Positions 19,083-29,156 are shown, counted from the first letter of the stretch. The stretch: DNA of 64,000 nucleotides from JACPNO01 sp963825405 (GCA_963825405.1 CAWGTB010000006.1:124001-188000); one strand, 5' to 3'. Translations and numbers: made by a program. The notes: generated by a model not told the origin, from the sequence alone.

Positions 19083-20736
19083 TCAACGCTTCTTCGCCGG
19101 CCGCGGGCGAGCGGTCTTGAGAGCTAAAGGGTTGCTGGAGCCCGCAGGCGTGTTGACGGTGACGTCATGGGTTCCGGTTGCGCCGTCACGCGCGATCCCG
19201 ATGGTTGCCGTGATTTGTGTATCGTCGGCGATCTTCACATTTTCGACCGTGACTCCCATACCGCTTACAGCAACAGTCGCATCATTGGTGAAGTTCGCGC
19301 CAGTCAGGGTAACCACCCTAGTACCTGTCGCCGGCAGAGTCTCCGGACTCATCCAAACCAACATAGGCGTTTGAATAGCTGACAAAGTAAACGGGGGCTT
19401 GACCGCTGCCTGCAGGCCCCAGCCAGGATTCGTCCCCTCCCCGGCGTACGCGCCGCGGAAAACCACCGCGCCTTTTTCCTGGGTCTTAGGCCTGCCGTTA
19501 AAATCCCGTGCGTAGTCGGCGTCGCCGTGGTACGAGCTCAAGTCGATCGCCGTACCCTGGCACTTTCCCGGCAATGGATAAAAATCCATGGAGCCAAGGT
19601 CATACGAAGGAGAGCGAACATATTTCGCCGCGCTGTCCACGGTCTCGAGGATGTTGTTGAATTTGTTGGCGATGAATCCGGCGAGAGGTGTCAGGGCGAA
19701 TATCAGATTCCCGGTTACGGCGTCGTCGATCGTGGCCCTGGTGCCGATCTGGATGCCGCGCTCCCACGTGTAAATGGTGTTGTTGTAAAAGTAAGCGATT
19801 TTCAGAGCGTCTTCCTGCTTACGCAGGACTACAGCCGGATAGGTGTACGATCCGTCCACAAAAATATTGTCATGAATGCTCAGCCGCCCGGATGCCTGCA
19901 GCAGCGCTTCCCGGTGGTTATGAAGGAAATAATTGCCATACACCTCGTACATATTCAGCGATCCCCGGCCGCTCGCGGGAAATGAGCCCAGCAGGACATT
20001 GGGGCGGTCTCCATCGGGACTCAAAAGGTCGTTTTTAATGAAAACATTGTGGCGGATAATTGTTGTGGTGGGACCGCTCGGAAAACCTTCCAGCGACGGA
20101 TATTCGATCTGGTACTTAATCTGCAGGTTGTAGCCGATCGAGTCCTGGATCAGGTTGTTCTCGATCACTCCGGCGACGAAGGGGTCCAACCCCGTCGAGT
20201 CGCCCAAGATACATGCCGGTCCCGGCGCCGAGAATCTGGTTGTTGCGAATGATCCAGCCCCACGTCGGCGTCTTGGTCGAAATTCCGTCCGTCTGCTGGC
20301 CGCCATCCAGGCCGACCAAAACATTCCCTTCGATGCGGATGTGGTGCGTGACGTTCCGGTCGTGCTCTCGCGCGCTGATTCCGAAAGCACCCGGAATGCC
20401 GCGGCTGTCAATGCGCAGATTTTCGATCGCCAGGTAACTGCAGTTGGTGATTTCGACGGTGTTGTTATGCAGCACGCCGAAGATCACGGCGGGCGGTCCG
20501 GATTTCGGGCCGGTAATGGTGATCCACGCGTCCGGCGTTCCGTTCACATCCCTGATGGGCAGCCGGGAATAGTTTCCTGGCGCCAGGTTCAAGGTGTCGC
20601 CGGGGTTCAAATCGCGGAGGAGCGCGCGGTAGGTTGCCGGATTCGCTTCAACGACTGCGGCCGCCCCTGACCGAGCAGCGCATAGCACGGCTGCGATCCA
20701 CAAGCCGCGGACAATACGAGAGACACCGTGATGCAT
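19083..20736 (-). CDS. right-handed beta-helix protein with C-terminal IPT/TIG domain (one frameshift)
   Basis: About 550 residues, secreted (signal GLWIAAVLCAARSGAAA). Residues 30-400 form repeated beta-helix coils (LNPGDTLNLAPGNYSRLPIR, then IRIEGNVLVGLDGG, VIENNLIQDSIGYNLQIKYQ and LSIHDNIFVDGSYTYPAVVL), as in pectate-lyase-like and polysaccharide-binding proteins. The C-terminus (PATGTRVVTLTGANFTNDAT) is an IPT/TIG immunoglobulin-like module, ending in a basic tail. The frame changes once near 20205. No catalytic residues could be assigned. Convergent with the DUF1501 gene, with zero spacing. Confidence 0.8.
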
Positions 20737-20775
20737 CGTTGCGAAGCTAGCATCGCCAAAGGGACACCGTCAACT

Positions 20776-22050
20776 TCAACGCAGCACGCCACCCTGGTAA
20801 TCCAGCACGGCGCGCAGCAGTTCGTAATCGTACTTCGCGCTGGCGGCGGCGATCTCGGCGGAAGTCTTGTTCAACTGCGCCTGGCTCAATTCCACGATGG
20901 AACTGAGGCCAAGGTCGTAGCGCGATTGCGCCAAGTCCATCGCCAGCGACGCCTGCGCCAGCAATTCCGCCGTGAGCCCGAGCCGCTCAAAAGCGGTACT
21001 GGCGTTGAGCCAGGCGACTTGAATATCCCGCGCTACGCGATTTTCCAGATCCCGTAAGTTCTGGGCCGCGGCCTGGGCGCGCAAGTCCGCTTCCGAACGC
21101 CGGGCTGAGAACAGGTGGCCGTTGAAAACCGGCACATTGATATTCATGCCGGCAGCGGCGTAGCGCCCGCGCAGCGGATCTTCATATGCGGGAAGTCCGC
21201 CGGCCGTGGCTAGCGCGCTGATGGTCGGATACGACAACGCTTTTTCGGCGCTGGCGAATTTGAGAGCGGCATCGCGCTCGGAACGGCTGCTGGCCAGCTC
21301 CGGACGCACCTGGATACCATCCTGAATGAGCTTGGCGGGATCGAGTGTGAGCGGATCTGGTTCTGCTGGATCGGAGAGGCGGAAGGTGCGTTGGTCGCGA
21401 TAGCCCAGCGCAGTGGATAGCTCTGCGAACGCCGCCTTCACGTCGCTGCGGGCATTGGCCAGCAGCAGCTTGGACTCCGACAAATTCACGCTGGCGAAGC
21501 TCACGTCCAGCCCGGATTTCAATTTACTGCCGGCGAGTTCGGTTACCTGATCGGTCACCAACTGCCGCGCCTTCACGGTCTCTTCGGCCACGCGCAGCAC
21601 GGTTTGAGCGCGTAGCGCGGTGAAGTACGCATGGTTGACCTGTAGCAGCACATCGGCCTGCGTGGCTTGCGCGGTTTGCGCTTGCGCCTGCGCACGCAGC
21701 CGGGAACTTTCCGTCAGGTTGGAAGTCCGTCCGAAATCGGTGACCAACTGGCTCACGTTGATTCCGCCGGCGAGGCGATTGTAAATGATGGGATTGTTGA
21801 GAGCGCCGGCCGCGACACGGCTGCCGGAGAGCGCCCCCGCGCCGGTCACGCTGCCGTAGACGTTGGGGAAAAAGGCGGAACGCACTTCCGTCGTTACCTG
21901 ATTGGCAGCGGCGGCGTTCAGCAGGGCCGCGCTCACTTGCGGATGATTCTTGACGGCGATGGCCTCGGCGTCTGTGAGCGTCAAGTTCGCGATGTCTTGC
22001 GCCAGGGCTAACGGCGCCATCCACAGACACATCCAGAATGCGCGTTTCAT
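20776..22050 (-). CDS. TolC-family outer-membrane efflux channel
   Basis: 424-residue outer-membrane factor. It has a signal peptide (FWMCLWMAPLALAQD), then two OEP repeats of long helices with strands (LTLTDAEAIAVKNHPQVSAA, and near the end LAMDLAQSRYDLGLSSIVEL followed by SQAQLNKTSAEIAAASAKYD). The start overlaps the stop of the RND pump gene (ATGA). It is the third gene of the adaptor-pump-channel operon and forms the exit duct through the outer membrane. Confidence 0.93.
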   Translation of the reverse strand: MKRAFWMCLWMAPLALAQDIANLTLTDAEAIAVKNHPQVSAALLNAAAANQVTTEVRSAFFPNVYGSVTGAGALSGSRVAAGALNNPIIYNRLAGGINVSQLVTDFGRTSNLTESSRLRAQAQAQTAQATQADVLLQVNHAYFTALRAQTVLRVAEETVKARQLVTDQVTELAGSKLKSGLDVSFASVNLSESKLLLANARSDVKAAFAELSTALGYRDQRTFRLSDPAEPDPLTLDPAKLIQDGIQVRPELASSRSERDAALKFASAEKALSYPTISALATAGGLPAYEDPLRGRYAAAGMNINVPVFNGHLFSARRSEADLRAQAAAQNLRDLENRVARDIQVAWLNASTAFERLGLTAELLAQASLAMDLAQSRYDLGLSSIVELSQAQLNKTSAEIAAASAKYDYELLRAVLDYQGGVLR

Positions 22051-25000
22051 TGAGCTGCCTCCGCCTTCTTATTTTGGCTGAACAGGACATAGGCGGCCGG
22101 TACGACGAACACGGTCAACATCGCCGACACGGTGAGCCCGCCGATGATCGCGCGTGCCAGCGGTGCGTAAGCTTCGCTACCGGCTCCGAGCTTCAAAGCC
22201 ATGGGCAGCAGGCCGATCATGGTCGCGAGCGTAGTCATCATCACCGGACGCAACCGCACGCGCCCGGCGGTGGCGACGGCTTCGCGCACTTCCAGGCCAT
22301 CCTCTTCCAGACGGTGTGCGAACTCGACAATCAAAATGCTGTCGGCCACCGCGATGCCGCCCAGCATCACCACGCCCATCAGCGACATCACGTTCAGCGT
22401 GGTGCCGGTGACGTAGAGCGTGATGAGCACGCCAGTGAGGCCGGGCGGCACGGCCAGCAAAATCAATAGCGGCAGCAGAAAGGAACGAAACTGCGCCACC
22501 AGAATCAGGTAAAGCAGCACGAGCGAAAGCATCAATCCGAAAGCAAAGCTACGGAACGACGCGCGCATGCCTTGCACCATGCCGCGCAGGTCGACGCGAA
22601 CGCCCGCCGTGGCCTTGATTTCAGGAATCATGCGATCGATAGCGGTGGCGATTTGCCCCAAGTCCTCGCCCAGCGGCCGCACGAAAATATCGATCGTCCG
22701 GCGCAACTGGTAGTGATCGACTTCAGTGGGCGATTGGATGCGGGTGATCTTGCCAAGCATATCGAGCTGCGTCGGGTTCAAGCGATCCGCGGAGCGCAGC
22801 GGAATGGATTTCAAGTCGAGCAAGCTCTTGATCTGTGTCTCGGGATATTGCACGGTGAGCATGTAGTCGTTGCCGGTTTTGGGATCGATCCAGTAACTGG
22901 GCGCGATCATGGTGTTCGAAGTTAGCGCGGTAATCACGTTATCCACCACCTCTTGCTGATTCAGTCCGAGCTGGCTGGCCTTGGTGCGATCCACATTGAG
23001 CTGCAGCGCTGGGTAATCCAGATCTTGCGGGATGAAGACATCTGCGACGTTCGGGATTTTGCGAATGCGGCCGGCCAGCTCTACTGCCGTCGCGTAGTTG
23101 GCGGTCAGGTTGTTGCCGGACACCTGGACGTCGATGGGCGCAGGCAGGCCGAGATTCAACACGGCATCCACCAATCCGCCGGATTGGAAATACGCGCTGA
23201 GCTCCGGCAGTTCCGTAGCCATTTTCTTTTGCACCCGGGTCATGTATTCGTAGCTGCCTGTTTTGTGCTCCTCATTCAAGCTGACCTGGATGAACGCGGT
23301 GTGCTGGGCGGAGTTGGTGGTGTAGATTGCCGAGAAATCCGGTGTGGTGCCGATGTTGGAAACGATCATTCCCAGGTCGGCCGGCGAAATCTCGCGGCGG
23401 ATAAGGTCTTCCACGTTGCCCACCAATTTTTCGGTAAGCTCCAGCCTGGTGCCCGATGGCGCCTTCAGGTTGATGACGAATTGCCCGGCGTCAGTTCGGG
23501 GAAAAAAGGAAACGCCCAGCAGAGGAAACAAAGTGAGGCTCGCGGCGAACACCACCACCAGCGTCAGCACAGCCAGGAGCGGCCGCCGCAACACGCGCCG
23601 GACAGTGCGGTCATACGCGTTGAGCAGCCTCTGAAATCCGCGGTTGAACCAGGCGTTGAAGCGCGCGCCCCAGGACGTAGACCCGTGGCTCTCTGCGCCG
23701 CCGTGAGGTCCGTGAATGAACATGGCGCAGAACAGCGGTACCACAGTCATGGCTACTGCGTAGGAGGCAAACAGCGAGAGTACCACCGCCAGCGCCAGCG
23801 CAGAGAAGAGAAATTTGCTGACGCCGTACAAGAACGTAACCGGGAAAAACACCACGACCAAAGTCAGCGTGCCGGCCAGCACCGCCAGCGTTACTTCCTT
23901 ACCGCCTTTCTCGGCAGCGATCCGCGGCGCCTCCCCCATTTCCAGGTGGCGGAAAATATTCTCCAGCACAACAACCGAATTGTCGATCAGCCGCGAAAAC
24001 GCCAGCGCCAGCCCGCCCAGCACCATGCTGTTCACCGAACTGCCGCCGAGCGACAGCGCAATGAAAGTAGCCAGCGCCGAGAGCGGAATCGAAAAGAAAA
24101 CGGCGAGGGTGGCGCGCATACTGCCCAGAAAAATCAGGATCATCAGCGACGTCAGCAGCAGCCCGATGCCGCCCTCGCGCACCAGCGTTTCGATGGCCGC
24201 CTTAACGAATGCCGATTGATCGAAGACCACCTTTGAAACCAGTTCCTTCGGCACATCTAGCAGATGTGCGATCGAATCCTTCACGCCGTCGACGACAGCG
24301 ATGGTATTGGTATCGCCGCCCTGCTTGAGCACCGGCGTGTAGACCGAGCGCTGGCTATCCACGCGGACGATGTTGGTCTGAATCTGCTGGGCATCCTGCG
24401 CAAAACCCAGATCGGAGACGCGCACGGGCGCCTGTCCAACCATCTTGATGGGTAACTGATCGATGTCGGCGATGTCGGAAAGCTGGCTGTTGGTGTAGAT
24501 GTTGTAGTCGTAGGGCCCGATTCGAACATCGCCGGCGGGCAGAATCAGATTGGACATGTTGACGGCGCGCACCACATCCATAAGGCTGAGCTGGTGGGCT
24601 TCCAGTTTGTAAGGATCGACGTAGACCATGATCTGCCGGTATTTCCCGCCAAACGGCTGCGGCACCGACGCTCCCGGCACGCTGGCAATCTGGTTGCGCA
24701 CGTTGAACTGCGCCAGATCGCGGAGTTGCGTTTCATCCAGGCCAGCACCTTTAAAAGTCACCAGGCACACGGGAAGGCTGGAAGCGTCGAACTTCAAAAC
24801 CACCGGCGGCAGGGTTCCCGGAGGCAGGCGCCTTAGCTGCGCCATCGCTAGATTGGAGATGGTGGTCACAGCGGAATCCGGATTCGTGCCGGGCTGGAAA
24901 TAAACCTTGATGATACTGACGCCCGGCAGGGAACGGGATTCAATGTGATCGATGCCGCTGCCCAGAGTGAAGAATCGCTCGAAGCGGCTGGTGATATCGG

Positions 25001-25175
25001 TTTCGATCTGCTCGGGCGGCATGCCGGAATAAAAAGTCGCGACCACCACCACCGGAATATTCATGGCCGGGAACATGTCCACCGGCATGCGCACCAGGCT
25101 GGTGATTCCAACCACCGCGATCACCAGGCAGACCACCACAATGAAATAGGGATTACGAATCGCAAAGGTGGACAC
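22047..25175 (-). CDS. RND-family efflux pump permease (AcrB/MexB-type)
   Basis: 1042-residue inner-membrane proton antiporter. The N-terminal TM1 (NPYFIVVVCLVIAVVGITSL) is followed by porter domains, and TM4 carries LSLGGSSVNSMVLGGLALAF. That segment lacks the usual GxxVDD pair: it reads LAFSRLIDNSVVVLENIFRH, with Ser-Arg in place of the V-D-D run before the Asp. Conserved blocks include GVSFFPRTDAGQFVINLKAP and LMGVVMLGGIAVADSILIVE in the second half. The GTG start overlaps the adaptor's TAG by one base. With adaptor and TolC it should export drugs, solvents or heavy metabolites; substrate not predictable. Confidence 0.93.
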   Translation of the reverse strand: MSTFAIRNPYFIVVVCLVIAVVGITSLVRMPVDMFPAMNIPVVVVATFYSGMPPEQIETDITSRFERFFTLGSGIDHIESRSLPGVSIIKVYFQPGTNPDSAVTTISNLAMAQLRRLPPGTLPPVVLKFDASSLPVCLVTFKGAGLDETQLRDLAQFNVRNQIASVPGASVPQPFGGKYRQIMVYVDPYKLEAHQLSLMDVVRAVNMSNLILPAGDVRIGPYDYNIYTNSQLSDIADIDQLPIKMVGQAPVRVSDLGFAQDAQQIQTNIVRVDSQRSVYTPVLKQGGDTNTIAVVDGVKDSIAHLLDVPKELVSKVVFDQSAFVKAAIETLVREGGIGLLLTSLMILIFLGSMRATLAVFFSIPLSALATFIALSLGGSSVNSMVLGGLALAFSRLIDNSVVVLENIFRHLEMGEAPRIAAEKGGKEVTLAVLAGTLTLVVVFFPVTFLYGVSKFLFSALALAVVLSLFASYAVAMTVVPLFCAMFIHGPHGGAESHGSTSWGARFNAWFNRGFQRLLNAYDRTVRRVLRRPLLAVLTLVVVFAASLTLFPLLGVSFFPRTDAGQFVINLKAPSGTRLELTEKLVGNVEDLIRREISPADLGMIVSNIGTTPDFSAIYTTNSAQHTAFIQVSLNEEHKTGSYEYMTRVQKKMATELPELSAYFQSGGLVDAVLNLGLPAPIDVQVSGNNLTANYATAVELAGRIRKIPNVADVFIPQDLDYPALQLNVDRTKASQLGLNQQEVVDNVITALTSNTMIAPSYWIDPKTGNDYMLTVQYPETQIKSLLDLKSIPLRSADRLNPTQLDMLGKITRIQSPTEVDHYQLRRTIDIFVRPLGEDLGQIATAIDRMIPEIKATAGVRVDLRGMVQGMRASFRSFAFGLMLSLVLLYLILVAQFRSFLLPLLILLAVPPGLTGVLITLYVTGTTLNVMSLMGVVMLGGIAVADSILIVEFAHRLEEDGLEVREAVATAGRVRLRPVMMTTLATMIGLLPMALKLGAGSEAYAPLARAIIGGLTVSAMLTVFVVPAAYVLFSQNKKAEAAQ

Positions 25176-26410
25176 TAGGGCTGCTCCTTCAGTTCACCGG
25201 GGTCGATGATCTTCGGTTCCACCTGCTGTCCCACTTTCAACTGGCTGCGGCTGCCCACCACCACCATTTCGTTTTCGTGCAAGCCGGAGAGAATTTCCAC
25301 GCGGTTGGACGTTTCCAGGCCCCGCTTGACCGGCCGCTCCTCCAGCCGTTTGTCCGCGTTGACGACCAGCACCGAGGGCTTGCTTTCATGACCGCCCAGC
25401 GCTTGTACCGGAACCGCCAGTACTTGATTTTTCTTCTCCAAGGTCAGATGGGCTTCCGCGTACATGCCCGGAACCAGCACCAGGCTGGGGTTTTGCACAT
25501 CAACCTCGGTTTCCATCGTGCGGGTCGAGAACTGCACGCGATCCGAAAAGCGCGCGACCTTGCCTTGAAAACTGCGGTTGAGACTGGGCACGCGCACCTC
25601 GACAGGCTCTCCGATGTGAATGCTGGGAACCACCGTTTCCGGCACCGGCAGCACCAGCCGGAGCAAGCTGTTCTCCGAGAGACGCACTACCGGCATGGCC
25701 TGTGTCTGCGATGCGGTGCCCTGCTGAACCATTGCGCCGGTGTCGGCGTAGCGCTTGGTAATGACGCCAGCGAACGGCGCTGTGATGCGCGCATAGGCGT
25801 TGAGAGTTCTGACTTTGTTCTCGTCGGCATTGGCAACCTGTACGCCCTGTTCGGCCGCGGCCAGCGCGGATTTCGCCGCCGCTATCTGCGCTTCGGAGAC
25901 GAGATCGCGCCCCTGTGCATCGTCAATTTCCTGCTGGGCGACCAGGTTTGGACGCGCCTTGCTCACCGCGGCCAGACGCTCATAGGACAGATGGGCAACC
26001 GTGTGCGCCGACTCCGCCCGGCGGAGCTCATCTCGTGCCCGCAGCACATCGGCATCGCTGCGCCGCTTGCCCGCCGAAGCCCGCGCGAGATCGTCCACCA
26101 TCTCCGGAATCTCCAGGACGGCGAGCAACTGGCCTTCCTTGACGCGGTCGCCGACGTCGACATACATCGTCTTCACGTAGCCGGCAACTTTGGCGTGTAC
26201 GTCGATCTCTTGAAACGGCCGGAACTCGGCCGTCAGAACCAGGTCATGCGAGAGGTCCGCCAGCGCTACTCGGGCCACGGCGACGGTAGTGGTTTGCTGT
26301 GGGTCGCCACGCGCTTCGATCGGTGTTTGCCGCGCGCAGGAAGCGGCCAGCGTCAGGGCGAGCCCCACAACGGCCGACTTGCCAAAATATCTTTTGTTGG
26401 GTTTGTGCAT
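25175..26410 (-). CDS. RND efflux periplasmic adaptor (membrane fusion protein)
   Basis: 411-residue lipoprotein-like adaptor: N-terminal hydrophobic leader with LAASCARQ (lipobox-like Cys). A lipoyl/barrel-sandwich half-motif follows (FQEIDVHAKVAGYVKTMYVD, then VGDRVKEGQLLAVLEIPEM), then an alpha-hairpin of about 100 residues, and the second lipoyl half (VRTLNAYARITAPFAGVITK). A beta-barrel and a membrane-proximal domain end the protein. First gene of the efflux operon; it links pump to TolC channel in the periplasm. No local regulator of the operon is evident. Confidence 0.93.
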   Translation of the reverse strand: MHKPNKRYFGKSAVVGLALTLAASCARQTPIEARGDPQQTTTVAVARVALADLSHDLVLTAEFRPFQEIDVHAKVAGYVKTMYVDVGDRVKEGQLLAVLEIPEMVDDLARASAGKRRSDADVLRARDELRRAESAHTVAHLSYERLAAVSKARPNLVAQQEIDDAQGRDLVSEAQIAAAKSALAAAEQGVQVANADENKVRTLNAYARITAPFAGVITKRYADTGAMVQQGTASQTQAMPVVRLSENSLLRLVLPVPETVVPSIHIGEPVEVRVPSLNRSFQGKVARFSDRVQFSTRTMETEVDVQNPSLVLVPGMYAEAHLTLEKKNQVLAVPVQALGGHESKPSVLVVNADKRLEERPVKRGLETSNRVEILSGLHENEMVVVGSRSQLKVGQQVEPKIIDPGELKEQP

Positions 26411-26415
26411 TGGTG

Positions 26416-27109
26416 TTAGTCCAAATCCCGAATCACTTTCCGCAATTTCTCGAGTGAGAAGCTGCGTGATTTACACAGATCGATTACTTTGCGTTCGCTC
26501 TGGCTGATCTCGGCCGCGCGTGCGGGAATCTCCGCGGCGATTTCCTTGGGAATACTCAGCACACCGTGGCGATCGCCGAAGATCGAGGTCGCCCGGAGCG
26601 ATCCGCAGCCCGCCGATCTCTACCGGTTTGCCGAATTCCACCATATGGGCATAAGCATGCGAAACCGCGACCCCTCCCGCGAACACTTGAAAACCCGCCG
26701 CTTCCACGGCAGGCAGGTCTCGTGCTGTGCCATTGGTCACAACCCCCACGCTTCCTAGTGCCTGCTGGATTAAGGCGTGAATCTCTCCGATGAAGGCGCC
26801 GAACCCCGGCTTTGGGTCAATGTCCTGGATCACGAGAACGCGCGGCGCCGGTAACGTGACCAGGTAGTTCCACCAGTCCGTACGATCGTGATAATTGTGT
26901 TCCACCGGAGGCGGAGACGAACAGCGGATGCGGCCGGTTACGGCATAACCAAGCATCGGCGGAAGGCCAGGGAACAGGCTGCGGACGCTGGAATCGGCAA
27001 AACCCTCGTTACGCAGTCTCACGCCGAAAGACTCGATGGCATTGGACACGGCACAGGTACCCAATTGGCGAATGGCTTCCAGTTGTACCGGACTCAGCGT
27101 ATGTTTCAC
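26416..27109 (-). CDS. RraA-family protein (frameshift near the C-terminus)
   Basis: About 231 residues, RraA/HMG-aldolase-like fold. LEAIRQLGTCAVSNAIESFG is the N-terminal helix; VLVIQDIDPKPGFGAFIGEI, GVVTNGTARDLPAVEAAGF (with the Gly-x-R-D substrate/metal motif) and VAVSHAYAHMVEFGKPVEIG are characteristic. The GTG start at 27109 has AAGGGAG upstream. The frame slips near 26585. The true C-terminus, IFGDRHGVLSIPKEIAAEIP and then SFSLEKLRKVIRDLD, reads to a stop at 26416. Family members are aldolases, demethylmenaquinone-related proteins or RNase E regulators, so the reaction is uncertain. Confidence 0.82.
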
Positions 27110-27125
27110 GTTTGATAGCTCCCTT

Positions 27126-27344
27126 TCAAAACCGTGTGAGGCGGTAGCCAAGGAGCAGAATGGCCGCAGTGATTGCGCCCCGGCCGTAGGCCCGCCGCGA
27201 TTGTGACATCGAGTGGAAGCCAATACCCACGAGTAATGGATTCAGCCACGCCAGGGCATGTTGCGACTGCGCCAGAAAAAGCAGGCCGGCTTCCGCCAGG
27301 AACAAACCTTCCCAGATTCGAAATGCGATTTGCCTGGATCGCAT
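27126..27344 (-). CDS. small membrane protein, 72 aa
   Basis: Two hydrophobic segments (about residues 11-28, GLFLAEAGLLFLAQSQ, and 35-68, PLLVGIGFHSMSQS then GAITAAILLLGYRL). GGAAGGTGGG lies upstream of the ATG, a good ribosome site. It ends 16 bases before the RraA-family gene on the same strand, so probably co-transcribed. No family recognised. Confidence 0.55.
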   Translation of the reverse strand: MRSRQIAFRIWEGLFLAEAGLLFLAQSQHALAWLNPLLVGIGFHSMSQSRRAYGRGAITAAILLLGYRLTRF

Positions 27345-27427
27345 CGCAATCCCACCTTCCTCAATTGAAAACTTGAGCCAGCCAGAGCTTGCGCTCCTCC
27401 GGCAAATGAATGGGCGTTTTTGGAGAA

Positions 27428-27757
27428 CTAAACGGCGGCGGGAGGCGCCCTGAGCTGCCGGGATCCCCGCGGGGGGCAGCTTAGGGGTCGAACGATCGGC
27501 GTCACAACGATCCGGCGCTCCGGTTCCATCGTGATCTGCGGATCACTGGCTCGGGCCACGCTAAGCGGAATATGCCCGGCATCAGCCCGGCATTCCTTCA
27601 TTTTGATGGCTTTAGAAAGATATGAGGTAGAAGAATCAGGCGCATTGAACTGGCTGTGTTTGGCTTCCACGGCGAGCGCGACGACGCCCAAAACCATGAA
27701 GCAAACAAACGCAGTCACCAAGCAACGACGAAGTGACGCGCGGCTGGCTGCCTTCAT
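27428..27757 (-). CDS. hypothetical protein with N-terminal membrane segment/signal
   Basis: About 110 residues. A basic N-terminus and one hydrophobic stretch (CLVTAFVCFMVLGVVALAVE) precede a polar tail with a Pro/Arg-rich end. This looks like a small secreted or membrane-anchored protein. A GTG at 27763 is an alternative start; no clear ribosome site. Nothing else recognisable. Confidence 0.45.
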   Translation of the reverse strand: MKAASRASLRRCLVTAFVCFMVLGVVALAVEAKHSQFNAPDSSTSYLSKAIKMKECRADAGHIPLSVARASDPQITMEPERRIVVTPIVRPLSCPPRGSRQLRAPPAAV

Positions 27758-27783
27758 TTCCACTATCAGTCTAGCAAAACCGG

Positions 27784-28584
27784 CTATGGAACCTGCGCCC
27801 CACCGTGTTCCGGCAGCGGTTTATCGGTGTGGAAGTACTTCTTGTAGGCGCCAATCCAGTCGGCGGCGATCGCGCGCTGAGCCTCGGCCAAATCCAGGCT
27901 GCCGTCGCAAACCATCTGACGGAGACGGTCCTCCAAAGCGTCCTTCACTTCGGCGTTCCAAATCGTGGCCGAGTGAGAATGCGGCCAGAGATTGTGAATA
28001 TCATCTGCGCCGCCAAGCGCTGGCGTCACCAGATAGTCGACCTCGTAGGCGAGCGGATCGGCCCCGGTGATTCCGTATTCGTCGAACACTTGCCGCTGCA
28101 GCGCTACAGGTACCGCTTTGTTGTTGGTGTTGGCCTGTCCGCAGACAGCACCCCGGCTGACCAGAAGCGCCGCGCCGGGGGTGATCGACGAATCAGGAAT
28201 CGATAACACCATCTCCCTGGAACGCGGGCGATTCATACTCGATCGGGTGAAAAAGAAACCGATTGCGAGAACAGCGGCCATTGCGGCAGCCCAGGCCAAG
28301 TAGCGGGGCAACTCTGACAACCTGGGCCCGGCGGCGGAAAGTTGGGCCATTTGCGCGTTCAGCAACGCGCGCGGGCCGGCGGCGGGCGGTAATTTTCCGT
28401 CGAACTCACGTTGATGTACGTGGACGAAATCGGTAATGGCGGTCTCAAGTTCCTGGCGGCGCGCGCGGCACTGCCAGCACGCGTCGAGATGCTCACGGAC
28501 AACCTGCTCTTCGTGGCTGGACAACTCTCCCTCCACCCCCAGGAGCAGTTGTTCATCGGAAAGATGGGAATCTTCGTGCGTCAT
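27784..28584 (-). CDS. anti-sigma factor (zinc-finger) with HNH-like C-terminal domain
   Basis: 266-residue membrane protein coupled to the ECF sigma gene (six bases after its stop). Residues 1-60: anti-sigma zinc domain with H32-x3-C36-x2-C39 (EHLDACWQCRARR). Residues 95-113: membrane segment (YLAWAAAMAAVLAIGFFFTR). Residues about 168-250: YEVDYLVTPALGGADDIHNL, WP, then KDALEDRLRQMVCDGSLDLA, AQRAIAADW. This block resembles HNH-nuclease-like modules (D-H-L-x-P-L-x-L-G-G...N-L-W), but the catalytic His is Tyr184. It may act as an extracytoplasmic sensor or ligand-binding part. The start ATG 28584 is preferred over 28644, which adds a leader inside the sigma gene. Confidence 0.78.
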   Translation of the reverse strand: MTHEDSHLSDEQLLLGVEGELSSHEEQVVREHLDACWQCRARRQELETAITDFVHVHQREFDGKLPPAAGPRALLNAQMAQLSAAGPRLSELPRYLAWAAAMAAVLAIGFFFTRSSMNRPRSREMVLSIPDSSITPGAALLVSRGAVCGQANTNNKAVPVALQRQVFDEYGITGADPLAYEVDYLVTPALGGADDIHNLWPHSHSATIWNAEVKDALEDRLRQMVCDGSLDLAEAQRAIAADWIGAYKKYFHTDKPLPEHGGAQVP

Positions 28585-28589
28585 AAGCT

Positions 28590-29156
28590 TCACCGTTCGG
28601 CCGAGCGCGCAATGCGCGCCAGAGACCGGGCCAAGCAAACACAAACCGAACCGAGGGACATTTCGAGCACCTCGGCGATTTCCCGGTAACGCAAGCCCTC
28701 AGCCCGTAGAAAGAGACAGCGGCGATCCTGTTCCGGCAATGCGGCAACCACCGCCCGCAGTCGCTGCTGCGTTTGCGCACTGGCGAGTTGTTCTTCCGGA
28801 GAAGGGCCCGGGTCCAGGGCAAAGCTTTCCGCGGCTTTCGGCAGGACCGCTAAATCCCGATGCATCCGGTAGCGCCGCTTCAAAGCTAAGTTGTGCGCGA
28901 CTCGAAACAGCCAGCCGCGCAGGTTCTCGCGGGATTTGCCGGAGCGCAGATGCTGAAACAGCGAGAGAAACACTTCCTGCAGAACATCTTCGCCGTCTGC
29001 AAAGGTAAGGCCGAAACTCGATAAGTAGCGCAGCAGCGGGCTTCGGTATACGTCGAAAAGGGAAGATACCTCTTCCTGCAGGCGGTCCCGCCTATCGGGC
29101 GCCGCGATGGCTCCCAACCCGGGCAAGGCGGTCAAACTGGTGAAACGCGGCGGCAT
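28590..29156 (-). CDS. ECF RNA polymerase sigma factor
   Basis: 188 residues with sigma region 2 (DGEDVLQEVFLSLFQHLRSG, LRGWLFRVAHNLALKRRYR) and region 4 (AVVAALPEQDRRCLFLRAEG, LRYREIAEVLEMSLGSVCV). It directs RNA polymerase to a small regulon and should be held inactive by the anti-sigma encoded next. The pair is divergent from a TonB-dependent receptor (start 29314), an obvious candidate target, but no FecI-type promoter was recognisable. Confidence 0.92.
   Translation of the reverse strand: MPPRFTSLTALPGLGAIAAPDRRDRLQEEVSSLFDVYRSPLLRYLSSFGLTFADGEDVLQEVFLSLFQHLRSGKSRENLRGWLFRVAHNLALKRRYRMHRDLAVLPKAAESFALDPGPSPEEQLASAQTQQRLRAVVAALPEQDRRCLFLRAEGLRYREIAEVLEMSLGSVCVCLARSLARIARSAER

Noticed and set aside
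22953..24236. 427-residue plus-strand open frame
   Set aside because: It is antisense to the RND pump gene. The product is His/Arg/Gln-rich with no recognisable fold; GC-rich antisense frames often stay open.
25277..26419. 380-residue plus-strand open frame
   Set aside because: Antisense to the adaptor gene of the efflux operon; no plausible domain.
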